Assembly: GCA_022661535.1 (NCBI GenBank)
Contig: JAKULF010000004.1
Location: 5,766,001 to 5,830,000 of the forward strand
Direction: 5' to 3'
Source: Eutypa lata
Taxonomy: Eukaryota > Ascomycota > Sordariomycetes > Xylariales > Diatrypaceae
Length of the DNA stretch: 64,000 nt
Position numbers and translations under genes: made by a program. Each line of letters starts with the position of its first letter. Positions within the stretch are counted from its first letter, which is position 1. The notes beneath the pieces were generated by a model that saw only the letters and a list, made by a program, of their open reading frames with translations, was not told the origin of the DNA and did no database searches. Of the stretch, positions 10,591 through 20,900 are shown piece after piece.

Positions 10591-11739
10591 TCAATCATCG
10601 GTCAAATCGATGACTTCCGCCTTTGTTCTAGATGCAAGTCTGGAGAGCTTCTTTGGCCGTGGGGACATGGTATCCTGCGTGAGGTCGTAGACTTCACCAG
10701 CTTCCCGCTTGATCACAGATCGAGTCTCTTGCTTGACTTCACTCTTCGCCTAGCCGGTTTTGTCAGCATCTTGTAAATCCGCAATTGTGAGAATGAACGT
10801 ACACGTAGCTGCTCAAGTCTCTCTTGCGCCAGGCGTTCTAGCTCTGCTCGTGGCATGCTCGATAAAGTTGGGGAACTTGATGAAGTACGTGGGATGATCA
10901 ACTCCCTCTTCAGAGACTCTGCTGGCTCGGTTAGCGTATGTCGGCTATGCCGTTGAAGCGGACACCTTGCCTCTAGATCTGTAGTTAAAGCGAAACACAG
11001 CAATAGGCCCGCGGTCCTCCGCAAGGTCCTTAACGTCCACGGGTTTTCCGGCTGTAGCCACGGCTGGACCGAAACTTGGGTTGTTAGCTAAGAAGCCCAA
11101 AAGATATGACTAGTATCATATAACCTACGAGGTCGCATGTGAGATGGCCTTCCCTTTGAGGGACTTTTCAGTAAACTCGAGCTTGCTCGGTTTGATAGAG
11201 GGACACTTCCGCACATAGGAACCATTATTGATAGTCCGGTAGACGCTGATCTCAATCAAGCCTAAATGTTCGGCTGCCTTTATATCTTCCTTCACGCGTT
11301 CAGGTTTGGAATCATCAACTAGTGCCGTAGTTAGTAGATGTGTATTTCAAATAGAGCCTTAGGAAGGCGTACCAGTGGAAATCGTAGAGAATTTACATCT
11401 CCGTAGGTAACTTTGGTCGGTTAGAGGATCATCCTCACTTATACCATTTATGCAAGTGTCGCAGCCTGCATTCTTCTCAGACAAAAGCCTTCCAGTCAAC
11501 CTACAACCGTCCGCCATTGCTCTGAAGTGAAGAGAATGGTTCTTGTATCCCCATTTATAATGGCTGGTGGCTCTGCACCGAATGGCGAATACAGCGTCAT
11601 CAATGCACTCGATATACTTGCTTGAAGTCGGACAGGGCGCATCAAGTTCCGATGCATCAGGGTCATCGTACTCAACGACATCCTGTCCGTTGATTTGTAC
11701 AGCAACCTCAATACCGGGGACATCGTCGAGAATAGCCAT
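10591..11739 (-). CDS. DUF7918 family protein, 5 exons
   Basis: Fungal protein of unknown function. Exons 11739-11373, 11318-11129, 11074-10971, 10918-10803 and 10749-10591 give 311 residues. Introns are 54, 54, 52 and 53 bp, all with CTAAC-like branch points; the third fits best as a GC-AG intron (donor GCAAGG). The N-terminus MAILDDVPGIEVAVQINGQD and the segment CPTSSKYIECIDDAVFAIR are typical of the DUF7918 domain. It continues with KGKAISHATSFGPAV, IAVFRFNYRSRESLKRELIIPRT, a charged helix ELERLAQERLEQLR and the C-terminus IKREAGEVYDLTQD...EVIDLTDD, whose DLT/EVIDLT motifs recur in this family and resemble SUMO-interacting motifs. Many Pezizomycotina carry several paralogues. Intact as modelled. 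Confidence 0.82.
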
Positions 11740-13015
11740 GGTGTATGGTGGTTGATTGTGGTTTTCGCTGAAAAGGTGAGGTGGGATAAAGTGGGGAGGG
11801 GAAGTCGCGCGAAGTTGTTCGCGTGAAATAGACGCGTCGCTTTAATGAACTTTAAATACCTGATGGAGGTCGCTCCTGAGTTATGAATCAGATCACATAT
11901 CAAGTATGTACCTATGTAGCTATTGAACGGAAACTTACTTAGGTAGGCAGGCACGAATTGCAAATTGCGAGTTAAGAACATACAACAAGGAATTTCAGAA
12001 AAAGATTCGGTATAACTACCAATTAAATCTACCTACCTAGGCAGGTTGCACAACGTCAGCATCCGTGCACTAGAATTTCCCGGTCAATGTCGCGTGAGCA
12101 AGAGCAACCTTTAATCTGCTCCCTTATCCCTGGCAACCCTGAAACGCCACAAGAGCAATCGTCAACTCGTGCAAACGCCATTGTCATTAGCTAGCTGAAG
12201 TATCTAAAAGATTAGTTCGGAGAGTAAACCACAATATATCACATAGAGAAAAAGCGAGCGAAACAATCTCGGCATGATATAATTATGAAAGTATGTAAAT
12301 TCGTAAATTCTCGGCATCATACTTAGCATCCGGCTAGTTGTTGGATGGCTGCTATGCTTATCGATAAGGAATAGAACTCCTTAGGGGGCCGTATCTAATG
12401 CCGCCAAGCTCGACACGCCCCTTGGGTACCTAGAGGCGGCAGCATTCAAAATGCTGGTACACAACAGAAACCACTATTGCCCTCAACAGCTCTATCTACA
12501 CACACTCACAGGAAGCTAATACCATAATACAGGAGTCAGGCGGGGCTACGTCGGAGCCGGTAGTATCACGTAGGAGCCGGACAGTGACAGGCCTCCAGTT
12601 CCTCCAAGCCCGGTATCCGGAGTCAGTCCGGGTAGCTGCTGCTCTCTGACTCATAACGGCCACCAGTATCATAATCGTACATACCTAAATGGTCAGAATT
12701 GTAGCCGTCAGGACTAGGGTCGTTAGGTTCAAGGAGATAGATGACTGCCAGGTTCCCAATCGTCAGAGATAACCGTCACAATCAGGGCTATCAGGACCAG
12801 GTCCTTCGGCCTAACTCCTCAAGTCCCTAGCTATCGAATCTCGAATTCCTAACTAGATGGTTCAGGTGATTAGCTAGGTGATTTGAGTTATTCAGGCCAT
12901 CCAAAGTGACTACCAGGTGATGATAGGCCAACACCAAGCTTGGATTTCGTACGTACATCCATCGTGTAATAACGGCATAATCATGATGATTATTCGGATA
13001 TATGTTTGCCTATGT

Positions 13016-13069
13016 CAGCAGGTGGGGTAACAATATTGTGGCCTAAGTGATGGTTGCTATAGGGGATGG
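13016..13069 (+). repeat. Dispersed direct repeat, left copy
   Basis: Matches 15114-15167 without gaps, about three quarters identical by hand count, most differences being transitions. Best-kept core is CCTAA(G/A)TGATGGTTGCTAT. The two copies flank the decayed gene at 13522-14307. Confidence 0.6.
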
Positions 13070-13120
13070 ATTCCTTAGGGGAAAAGTGAATGTCTGAGGG
13101 CCCTAGGGCTACAGATTGTA

Positions 13121-13150
13121 TGCAAATGGGCTGCTTTGCAGCCATTTGCA
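13121..13150. repeat. Near-perfect hairpin
   Basis: The left arm TGCAAATGGGCTGC and the right arm GCAGCCATTTGCA pair over 13 positions with one bulged G around a TTT loop. It could be a transposon end, a recombination relic or a structured RNA segment; nothing nearby decides. Confidence 0.6.
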
Positions 13151-13521
13151 CCTAGACACCTACATACCTACACCATCAAACAATAGTTGCAGCCATACAG
13201 AATCAACACGAGACCATTGTACTGCAGAAGCTGACAGGCTATTACTTTATTGTATAAAATTTGTACCTTGAGGGTCAAGTTGTTTCAAGGAGTAATGCGG
13301 CAGCACTTCCTTCTCACTTTTCAAGATACGTGAAAACTTCTCAAACAATTTGCATGCTTTCAATCATTCCAAGCCTGTATCATTGCATCCTAAGCGTATC
13401 AACGTGTAATCTTGAACGAGTGAGCCAAAACGGACTATGTTCCGGTATTCTTTTTCTTTTCATCAAGCTAATATTCGACTTTGCAGAAATTCCGAACACA
13501 CCAAATTCGCAGTTCTTCGAG

Positions 13522-14307
13522 ATGGCGACTCCCCCCGCCCAACGCAGACTGGCAACGACACGGCGGCCAAGGTTTACAGAAGCGTCGCCGACCTAAGCAC
13601 GGCTCAGAAGCAGGGCCTACGATCCATTTGGATCAGGGCAAATAAGACAAACAAGAATATCGTCTTGAGTAAGGAGAATGAGGCAAAGTTCGAAAGCCGA
13701 ATCTTCAACGGTTGGGCCTCCAACAGGCCAATCGGGCAAGATCCAATCATTCTGAAGCGAAACGCTACGGAATCTAGCATCTCGGCAGGTTTTTTCCGGG
13801 AGGACCTGCCGGGCGCCCAAGGCGTTAGAATATGGAACCTGTGCATAATAATATTATTCAGTGATACTAATAATGGCATAGAATCCCCGACGGATGAGAG
13901 GGGCAGAAGCGAGACTTAAGCTTCACATGGGAGGCGCAGACAACGTCCTCAATTAGGTCTGGACAGACCCCTCCGGGAGCATTGCGAATGTTCGTTTCGT
14001 CGAGAAGGAGAAACCAGAAGACGAACTGAAGAAGGAGTGCGCGCTTCAGTACGATGACAATGAGCGCCTCCGCATCATGATGTACAATGCCAAGGTGGCG
14101 ATCTTTGCAGCTCGTGGCAGAGTTAAGGCATGGGCAGAGCATGGCTACCCGTGCCATGTACCGGGCGACGAGAAGAGAATGAGCTTGTTTGCCCCGATGG
14201 TTCTGTGCGTCGACTCGCTCGAGGAGCAAATGAAGCTCCTTAACAACATGAAGGAAGACATGGCCTTGAGCCGCGAGGGGGTCGAATCACTTCAATTTTT
14301 CGATTGA
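13522..14307 (+). pseudogene. Decayed protein-coding gene of unknown family
   Basis: A start ATGGCGACT at 13522 opens MATPPAQ, but the likely continuation TGNDTAAKVYRSVADLSTAQKQG is in another frame, so a frameshift lies near 13540-13545. That frame runs to GAQGVRIWNL (about 13842). A further frame change, possibly an intron remnant with a TACTAAT branch and TAG acceptor at about 13842-13879, leads to MRGAEARLKLHMGGADNVLN, an in-frame TAG at about 13954, then VWTDPSGSIANVRFVEKEKPEDELKKE and on to ESLQFFD and a stop at 14307. Codon content looks protein-like throughout, with charged helices near residues 20-60 and 160-230. The breaks argue for a dead gene. I do not recognise the family. Confidence 0.5.
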
Positions 14308-14686
14308 TGAGGGAACCAAACATCTTGCAGGACTTAACGGTGAAGTGCCACGTCTTTTCGTATGTGTCCAGACGGTCTTTAACCGATCTACGGCGGGTCA
14401 AGGCCGCCAAAGTGCCCAAGCCTTGGGTTTTCATGCAGTGCCTGCTTCGTCGTCCACGCCATGTGCCTCTTCCGTGCCTTCTTCTCGTACCATACCAATA
14501 CTTTCTAAGCATTGATAAGGTGTTCCCCAAGCATCAAAGGAGTCGGACAGAACGGCGCTGTTCTAGCCCATGATCCTATGTCTTGATTTTATCAATCGTC
14601 TGACTACCGTAGCATGAAAAAAAAACAATTTAAAAAGGAAAAAAAGAAGAGAATAAATAAATAAGAGATGACCTCGGAACCAGTCG

Positions 14687-14899
14687 AGTTGTTACCAAAT
14701 TGAATGGCATGTTTAAAGTCCGAATTCGAATAACGTTTGGTTAGACTGTAATAATCAACGATTATTCCATATCTAACATTATAATTATAAGCTTATTCGA
14801 ATTTTATATATTGTAATAATATTATAACTAAAGTATATATAAGTTATATACGTAGGTAGATATATGGTGCAAGGTGTTACTATTTTGGCAACAACTTGC
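14687..14899 (-). mobile_element. MITE-like element, copy C
   Basis: About 213 bp in reverse orientation to copies A and B. Ends are AGTTGTTACCAAATTGAATG on the left and, read inward from the right on the minus strand, CAAGTTGTTGCCAAAATAGT, forming imperfect terminal inverted repeats. The inside shares the GAATAAGCTTATAATTATAA and GGAATAATCGTTGATTATTA blocks with copy B. No open frame. The best-preserved copy with B. Confidence 0.7.
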
Positions 14900-15113
14900 T
14901 AGTCGCCAACTAGGGCGCGGCCCACCCCGAGTACTGGCGCCATTGATGGGAAGTTGTTGGTTGGAAAAGGGGTTTGGCTTGTTTCTTTTTCATGATCAGA
15001 ATTATCAAACACCGCGCTCAGAGCGGGAATCAATAAAGTTCATTAGATACCAATAAATTACGTTCCATTAGCTACATGTCTTCAACCCCCAATTAAAATT
15101 AAAATAAAAGGTG

Positions 15114-15167
15114 TTAACAGAGGCGGTAATAATACAGTAGCCTAAATGATGGTTGCTATGGGGCTAT
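15114..15167 (+). repeat. Dispersed direct repeat, right copy
   Basis: Gapless match to 13016-13069 (core CCTAAATGATGGTTGCTAT), about 2.1 kb downstream in the same orientation. Confidence 0.6.
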
Positions 15168-15406
15168 GGGCAACCCCGGGTCCGGATATCGTACAGAATA
15201 TAACACCACATCTAGAACAGCCCTTGTATTTTCTCTGTTAAAGCTTTGAGGAATAAAAGAAGTAAGCTCCTAGGACCATGGGGGTGATCCTACTTTATAC
15301 GGGGCTGGGCCCCTAGTTTAAGACCAACAACCGTAGCATTCTCATCCCCTTTTCATGTTCTCAAATAACAACTAAACACCAAAACATATTATCGTACGTA
15401 GGGGGT

Positions 15407-16520
15407 TCAGACCGTCTCACGCTCGGTCTTCTGGTGGCCACGAGACTCACGGCCTTTCTCACTCCATGGAAAATGAAAGACCGGGATAGTGAAGAACGAG
15501 TTGCTGTTGCGCCCAAGTTAGCCAATACTTCTTCTTCAGAGACAATAAACATGCACGCATGATATTGGGGGGGCAAGGGAGCGTACCTGGTGTCAGCGAT
15601 ACCAGCGAAGGCGTTGTACCAGGCCAAGAAGGCGGCCAGGAGACCGAAGCCGCCGCCCGCGTGCTGCAGCGACGTCGCGGCGCCGGCGTTGCCGTTGGCC
15701 TTGGCGAACTCAGAGCACGAGAGCATGAGGAAGGCCAGGTCCAGGGTGAAGAACAGGAGGAAGAACATGATGGTGGACCGCAGCGTGCAGAGCAGCAGGA
15801 TGAACGTGAAGATGAACCAGCCCGCCAGGAAGAAGCCGAGCACCGAGGCCTCGTCGCTCGCGTCCGTGTACGCATCCAGCGCGTGGAAGCCGGGCGTGAG
15901 GAGGATGGCGTACGAGAGCCAGAAACCGCCGTACGACGACAGCGCCGTCGCACCGAACGTGTTCCCTACGGCCATTTCCCTGGTGGCAAGGTTAGCAGAG
16001 AAGACTCAATGGTACAGGAATCTATCTGAATGCATGCGTGCGCGCGCAAAAAAAACAATCGCGGCATACGTAGGCCCGCTGCCAGCGGAGGCAAAAAGGG
16101 GAACGTTAACTTTACTCACCACATACCAGCCAACAGCTGGACCAAACCACCATAGCCAAAAGACAAGGAAAGCACGATGTTGGCCTGCGTGATGTCACGG
16201 GCGTTGACGTTGATCAGGGACAGCACGAACGTGGTCAGGGCGAAAGCCGACAGGCCCAGGGGGGCCGGGTTGGCGAACTTCCGCGACTCGACGGGCCGGT
16301 AGAGACCGGGCTGGAACTCACCGCCGAAGGCCGGCAGCCGTGGCTCTCCCCCGGTGTGGGCGTGGAGGAGCGGGTTGTAGCCGTACTCGTAGCGGTTGGC
16401 GGCGGCGGCGGCATTCGCATTCGCCCCGTTCGTCGAGGAGGCGTGGTCCGCACCGTTGGTGACGCCGCTCTCCTTCTCGACCGCGGGGGCCGTCGTGGCT
16501 GCGTTGTCCGTAGTCGACAT
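15407..16520 (-). CDS. GPR1/FUN34/YaaH family acetate-type transporter, 3 exons
   Basis: Plasma-membrane carrier of the acetate uptake transporter family (with Ady2, AcpA, Gpr1). Exons 16520-16120, 15979-15587 and 15503-15407 give 296 residues; donors are GTGAGT and GTACGC, both acceptors CAG. After a low-complexity Ala/Asn N-terminus (residues 1-45), the family signature NPAPLGLSAFALTTF begins at about residue 83, followed by six hydrophobic segments including YGGLVQLLAGMWEMAVGNTFGAT and FFLAGWFIFTFILLLCTLRST. The C-terminus reads NSFFTIPVFHFPWSEKGRES, as in fungal members. The start MSTTDN is chosen over an upstream in-frame ATG because homologues start at a short MST-type N-terminus. Likely role: uptake of acetate or another small carboxylate, or ammonium-linked signalling; substrate not decided by sequence. 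Confidence 0.9.
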
Positions 16521-17849
16521 CGTCGCTTCTTCTCCTTCTTTTGTTTTTTCTCTTGTCGAAGTAGTGTGTGCGCGAATGTGGTGCGACTTCTCTTGATTTC
16601 TAGGTATGAGCAAGCTGGAAGGGGGGGGCGAGAGAGCAAGTCCTGCAAGCAAGTTGGGGAGGTGCGAGAAGGGAGGTCGAGCTTATTAGTAGGCGAGAAG
16701 GTTCAAGGGTCTACGGATAAATGGACCAGTAGAGCGGAGTAAATAAATGATGTACATAACTTCTTATGTGACCGCCGGCGACACGGTCCAAATAAGCAAC
16801 CCACCTTACCCCAGTAGATCCCCATGTCACCAATCGCCATCCATGTCATCTTAATAAGGTAGCGTCAACTATAATGGCTAGCTTGGTGCTATGTGTGGGT
16901 TGGTAAGGCCCGGGGTAACTAGCTAACATGCGATACGAGTCATAGTGACAAGCTCATAGAGGAACTGCGTCAACATTGGTTATGTCCTAGGTCCGCTGTT
17001 TGTAACTACTATTACTATGTACGAGGCACGCCTACATTGGAAGCGGAGTGAAAGAGGGCCCCCCGCTGGCAGCGTGTACCTGGGCATTGTGTGTATGGTG
17101 TCGGATTACTATACCACTATATATACAGGTAGTGCCAAGTACCCCAATTGGATTGATATTGATAATATGATATAGGTATTTATGAAGGACAAGAAATTGG
17201 ATTCGGGTTGCCGAGAATCTCGCTTTGCGCATCAACATCCAACCTAAGGAATTGATAGGATAGGGGACCCATTAGAGCTTCGAAAAGGGATAGGGTGACA
17301 GGTAGCAGAACCAGGCTTTTGCAGGAGAATGTGGAGTTTGGGGACAATAAACACAGAGCTGGGCGTGGCTGGGTTGGGTGGTTCGATCTTTCTTTCCCCA
17401 ACTCCGCTGTTGGCGATGATGTGGGCGCAAAAAGCTGGGGTAACAAGCTATAGATTCGGGTGAACGGTTCATATGACTTTTTCTCTTCTGTTATGAACGA
17501 AGCTTGGCCTTCTCTCCGGAGAGTACGTACCCGTTAAGATATGTATTTTACTACATATGTACATTTGCAAATGATATGCGTCTTGCTCATCTCGATGGAT
17601 GATGAGAATTTCCTCTTTCGTACCTGCTAACTAAGTTCCACTTTACATGCGCAAATGCTATGTAGGCTCACATTGAGGTGTGTAAAAGGGGGAGGGTTGC
17701 AGGTTGTATCAGCCATAAACAAGTTGATTCCACTGGTGGTTACCCATTGGCTGGATAGATTGCATTGATACCGTAATATTCGTGCGTTGCATTGGTATAG
17801 ATGAGATTTAGCTAACAACCCTTAAATCCCCCTTGGTTAAGTTAGATAT
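16521..17849. other. Intergenic up to the AT-rich element
   Basis: Promoter region of the transporter gene and about 1.1 kb without a supported gene. Base composition is normal until about 17880, where the RIP-mutated element takes over. Confidence 0.55.
17828..17847 (+). repeat. 20 bp motif just outside the left terminal repeat
   Basis: CCCCCTTGGTTAAGTTAGAT, related to 27971-27990 at 17 of 20 positions, all three differences being transitions, in the same orientation. It ends two bases before the left terminal repeat. Confidence 0.55.
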
Positions 17850-17976
17850 TGTGGATGGGTCACGTGATTCGGTCATTAGATAGGTCTCCCCATTATTTAG
17901 CTTAATAAAGGAACACTTAAAGAATATAATTATAATTATACCTTTATTTTTATTTTATTATTATAATATTTTTATT
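17850..17976 (+). repeat. Left terminal direct repeat
   Basis: Begins TGTGGATGGGTCACGTGATT. Aligns without gaps to 27842-27967; every difference I see is a C/T or G/A transition. Its outer half keeps C and G while its inner half is fully AT. Confidence 0.75.
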
Positions 17977-20900
17977 AATATATAAAAGTAAAATTTAAAT
18001 AATTAAATTTTATAAATCGTTTTAAAAATTTATTTTATTATTTAAAAATTAAATAAAATATTTATATTTTAATTATTTTTTAATTACTTAAAAAAATATT
18101 AAAATTATCGTTTTTATTTTCGTATTAAATTTTTTAATTTTATACGATTTTTTTAATTAATTAAATTAATTTATATTTTAAATTAATCGAAAATTATATT
18201 TATTTATTTTTTTATTTTTTATTAAAAAATTTATTATTTTATAATAATTAAAAATCATTTATATATTTAATTATTACGATTTAAAGAAATAAAAAAAAGT
18301 TAAAAAAAATTTTTTTTTTTTAAAATAAAACGTATTTATTATAAATAAAAATTAAATTTTTAATTTAAGTTTTTTTTTTTCGATATTAATTTATATTATT
18401 TTAAATTTATATAATATCTTTTATTTTATTTATATATTAAATTAATATAATTACTTTTAAAAACTTTTATTTATTTATTTTAAATTATTATTTATTTTAT
18501 TTTTATTAAAATAATTTAATATTTTTTATTTTTTAATTAAAAAAAATTATAATTATTAATTATTATAAATCGAATTATTAATTATTTAAATAATTTTATA
18601 AATTATTGTTTTTTTTATTATATATATTATAACTTTCGTCGTAAATTTTAAATTTAAAACGATTTTAATTAAAATATTATATATTATTTTAAAATATTTA
18701 ATTAAAGTTAAAAAGTTTATATAAATAATTAAAAAGTATAAAAGTATATTAATTATTTTTAAATTAACGATTTAATTTATTAATTTTTTAAAATTAACTT
18801 TTAAATTAATAATTTTATTAATTTTTATATTAATCTTTAATAATACTTTATTAATTTTTAAATTATTTATTATTAAAATAAATTAATTTATATTTAAAAA
18901 GATTTTAAAGAAATTTTTTAAAAAATATATTAATAATTTAAAGTTATATATAAAGAAATTAAATTTTATAATAAAAAAGAAAATTAAAAAGATTAAGCTT
19001 TATTTTTTATTTAAAAATAATTTATAAAATAATACGAAATTTTAATATTTATAATTTCTTAAATTTAAACGAATAAAATATAATTTTTTAAAATTTAATT
19101 TTAATAAAAGATTTTTTATTTAAATAAAAACGAACGATATTAAATTCGTTTTAAAAATTAATAATTTTAAACGTTAATTAAAAGAAAAGCTTTTTATTTT
19201 TATAAAGCGAATTAATAAGTTTTTTTAAAAAGTTAACGATTATTAATTAATAAAACTTTAAAATTAAATATATAAATATATATATTTAAATAAAAATTAT
19301 AAAAATAAAACTTTATAAAATAAAATTATTAATTATTTATTTATTAAAAATAAAATTAATAATATTAATAAAATAAATAAACGTTATATATTTTATAATA
19401 TAAAAAATATTATTATTTTTTATAAAATAATATTAAATTAAAAAAATAACTTTATTAATAAAGTTAAAAGATATATTAAAAAAATTAAATTAATAATTAA
19501 AAATATAATTCATAAATTAAAAATAATAATTAAAAAAATAAAAAAAAATAAAATAATTTCGATTATATAAAAAAGTTAATAATTTTAAACTTTAATTATT
19601 TTATTATTAAAAACTTTTAAATTTATATTTACTTTAAACGTTTAATATAACGAATAAATATATTAATTATTATAATAAATATATTTAATATAAATATTTT
19701 TAATAAATATATAAGCGTAATAAATTAATTAATAAAGTAAATAAAATAATAATTAATAAAGTTTAAGTTTTTTTAATTAAAAAAGTATAATTGTTTTTTT
19801 TATTTAATAAGTTCGACGTAACTTTAATAATTATAAAAATAAAATACGTTTTATTTTTATATATTATAATTATAATTATAAAAGATACGTATTTTTTAAT
19901 TATTTATATTTAAATTAATTATTTTAAATTATTCGTTAAATTTAAAATATTTATAATCGTAATAAATTAATTTCGAAGCCGTTAAAGTTTAAAAAAATAT
20001 TAAAATTTATTAATATAAAAATTAATTATATAATTAAAAAAGAATTATAAAAACCTTTTAATTTAAATAAATATATAAATAATTTAAATAAAAAACCATT
20101 AAATATTATTAAAAAATCGTTATTTTTTTTCATTATTAAGTTTATATAAAAAACTTAATTTATAATATTTTTTTTATATATAAATATTAATGAAAATAAA
20201 AGTATATTTTAACGAAAATTTATTTTAAATCGATAATTTTTTTCGTTTAATTTATTAATTAAGTTTTAATATAATTTAATAAATTTTTATAAATTATTAT
20301 TTAAATTAAAAAAAAATTAATTTTTTTAATTTTAATTTTATAAATATAAACGATTTTATATAACGTTTAATAAATATTAAATTTCGTATATATAAAAAGA
20401 TTATAAAATTATAAAAATAAAATAATATAATTTCGATTTATATATATAAAAATTACGTTAAAGATTAAATCGATATAAATAATTTATTTTATATAACTTT
20501 TTTTTTAAATATTATTTAAAAATAATTTTTAAATTAAAGCTTAATTATAAAAACTTAACTTAATAAATAACTTAAATTATTTACGAAAAAATATAAACTT
20601 AAAATATTATTAAAATATCGTTTTTTAATATTTATATTATACTTTATTTATATATATATTAATATAAATAAATTTAACTTTATTAATCGAATTAAAAATA
20701 ATAATTATTAAATCTTTTTCGAATTTATTAATAAAAAAATAAACGATATATTTATACGTAAATATTTTATTAATTATAAATCTTTATTAAAGTTAATTAA
20801 TTTTAATATCGTTATTAAATTAAAATTTAAAAAGCTTAAATTTCGAAAAAAATATAAATTAAAAATAATTAATAATAATATTTTTTTAATTAATTATTAT

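Larger units (their letters stand above)
11740..13260. other. Gene-free stretch with low-complexity sequence and a hairpin
   Basis: No gene supported. 12530-12930 is made of loosely repeated GTCAGG/AGGTGAT/GGAGCCGG-like words without a clean repeat unit. 13016-13069 is one member of a dispersed repeat pair, and 13121-13150 is a strong hairpin. Confidence 0.5.
14308..15406. other. Intergenic with MITE copy and repeat
   Basis: Contains an A-rich run (14618-14666), the MITE-like copy at 14687-14899 and the right member of the dispersed direct repeat. Remaining frames are not convincing genes. Confidence 0.55.

Noticed and set aside
14240..14530. 96-codon minus-strand frame
   Set aside because: Overlaps the end of the decayed plus-strand gene; composition is Arg-rich and typical of an antisense shadow.
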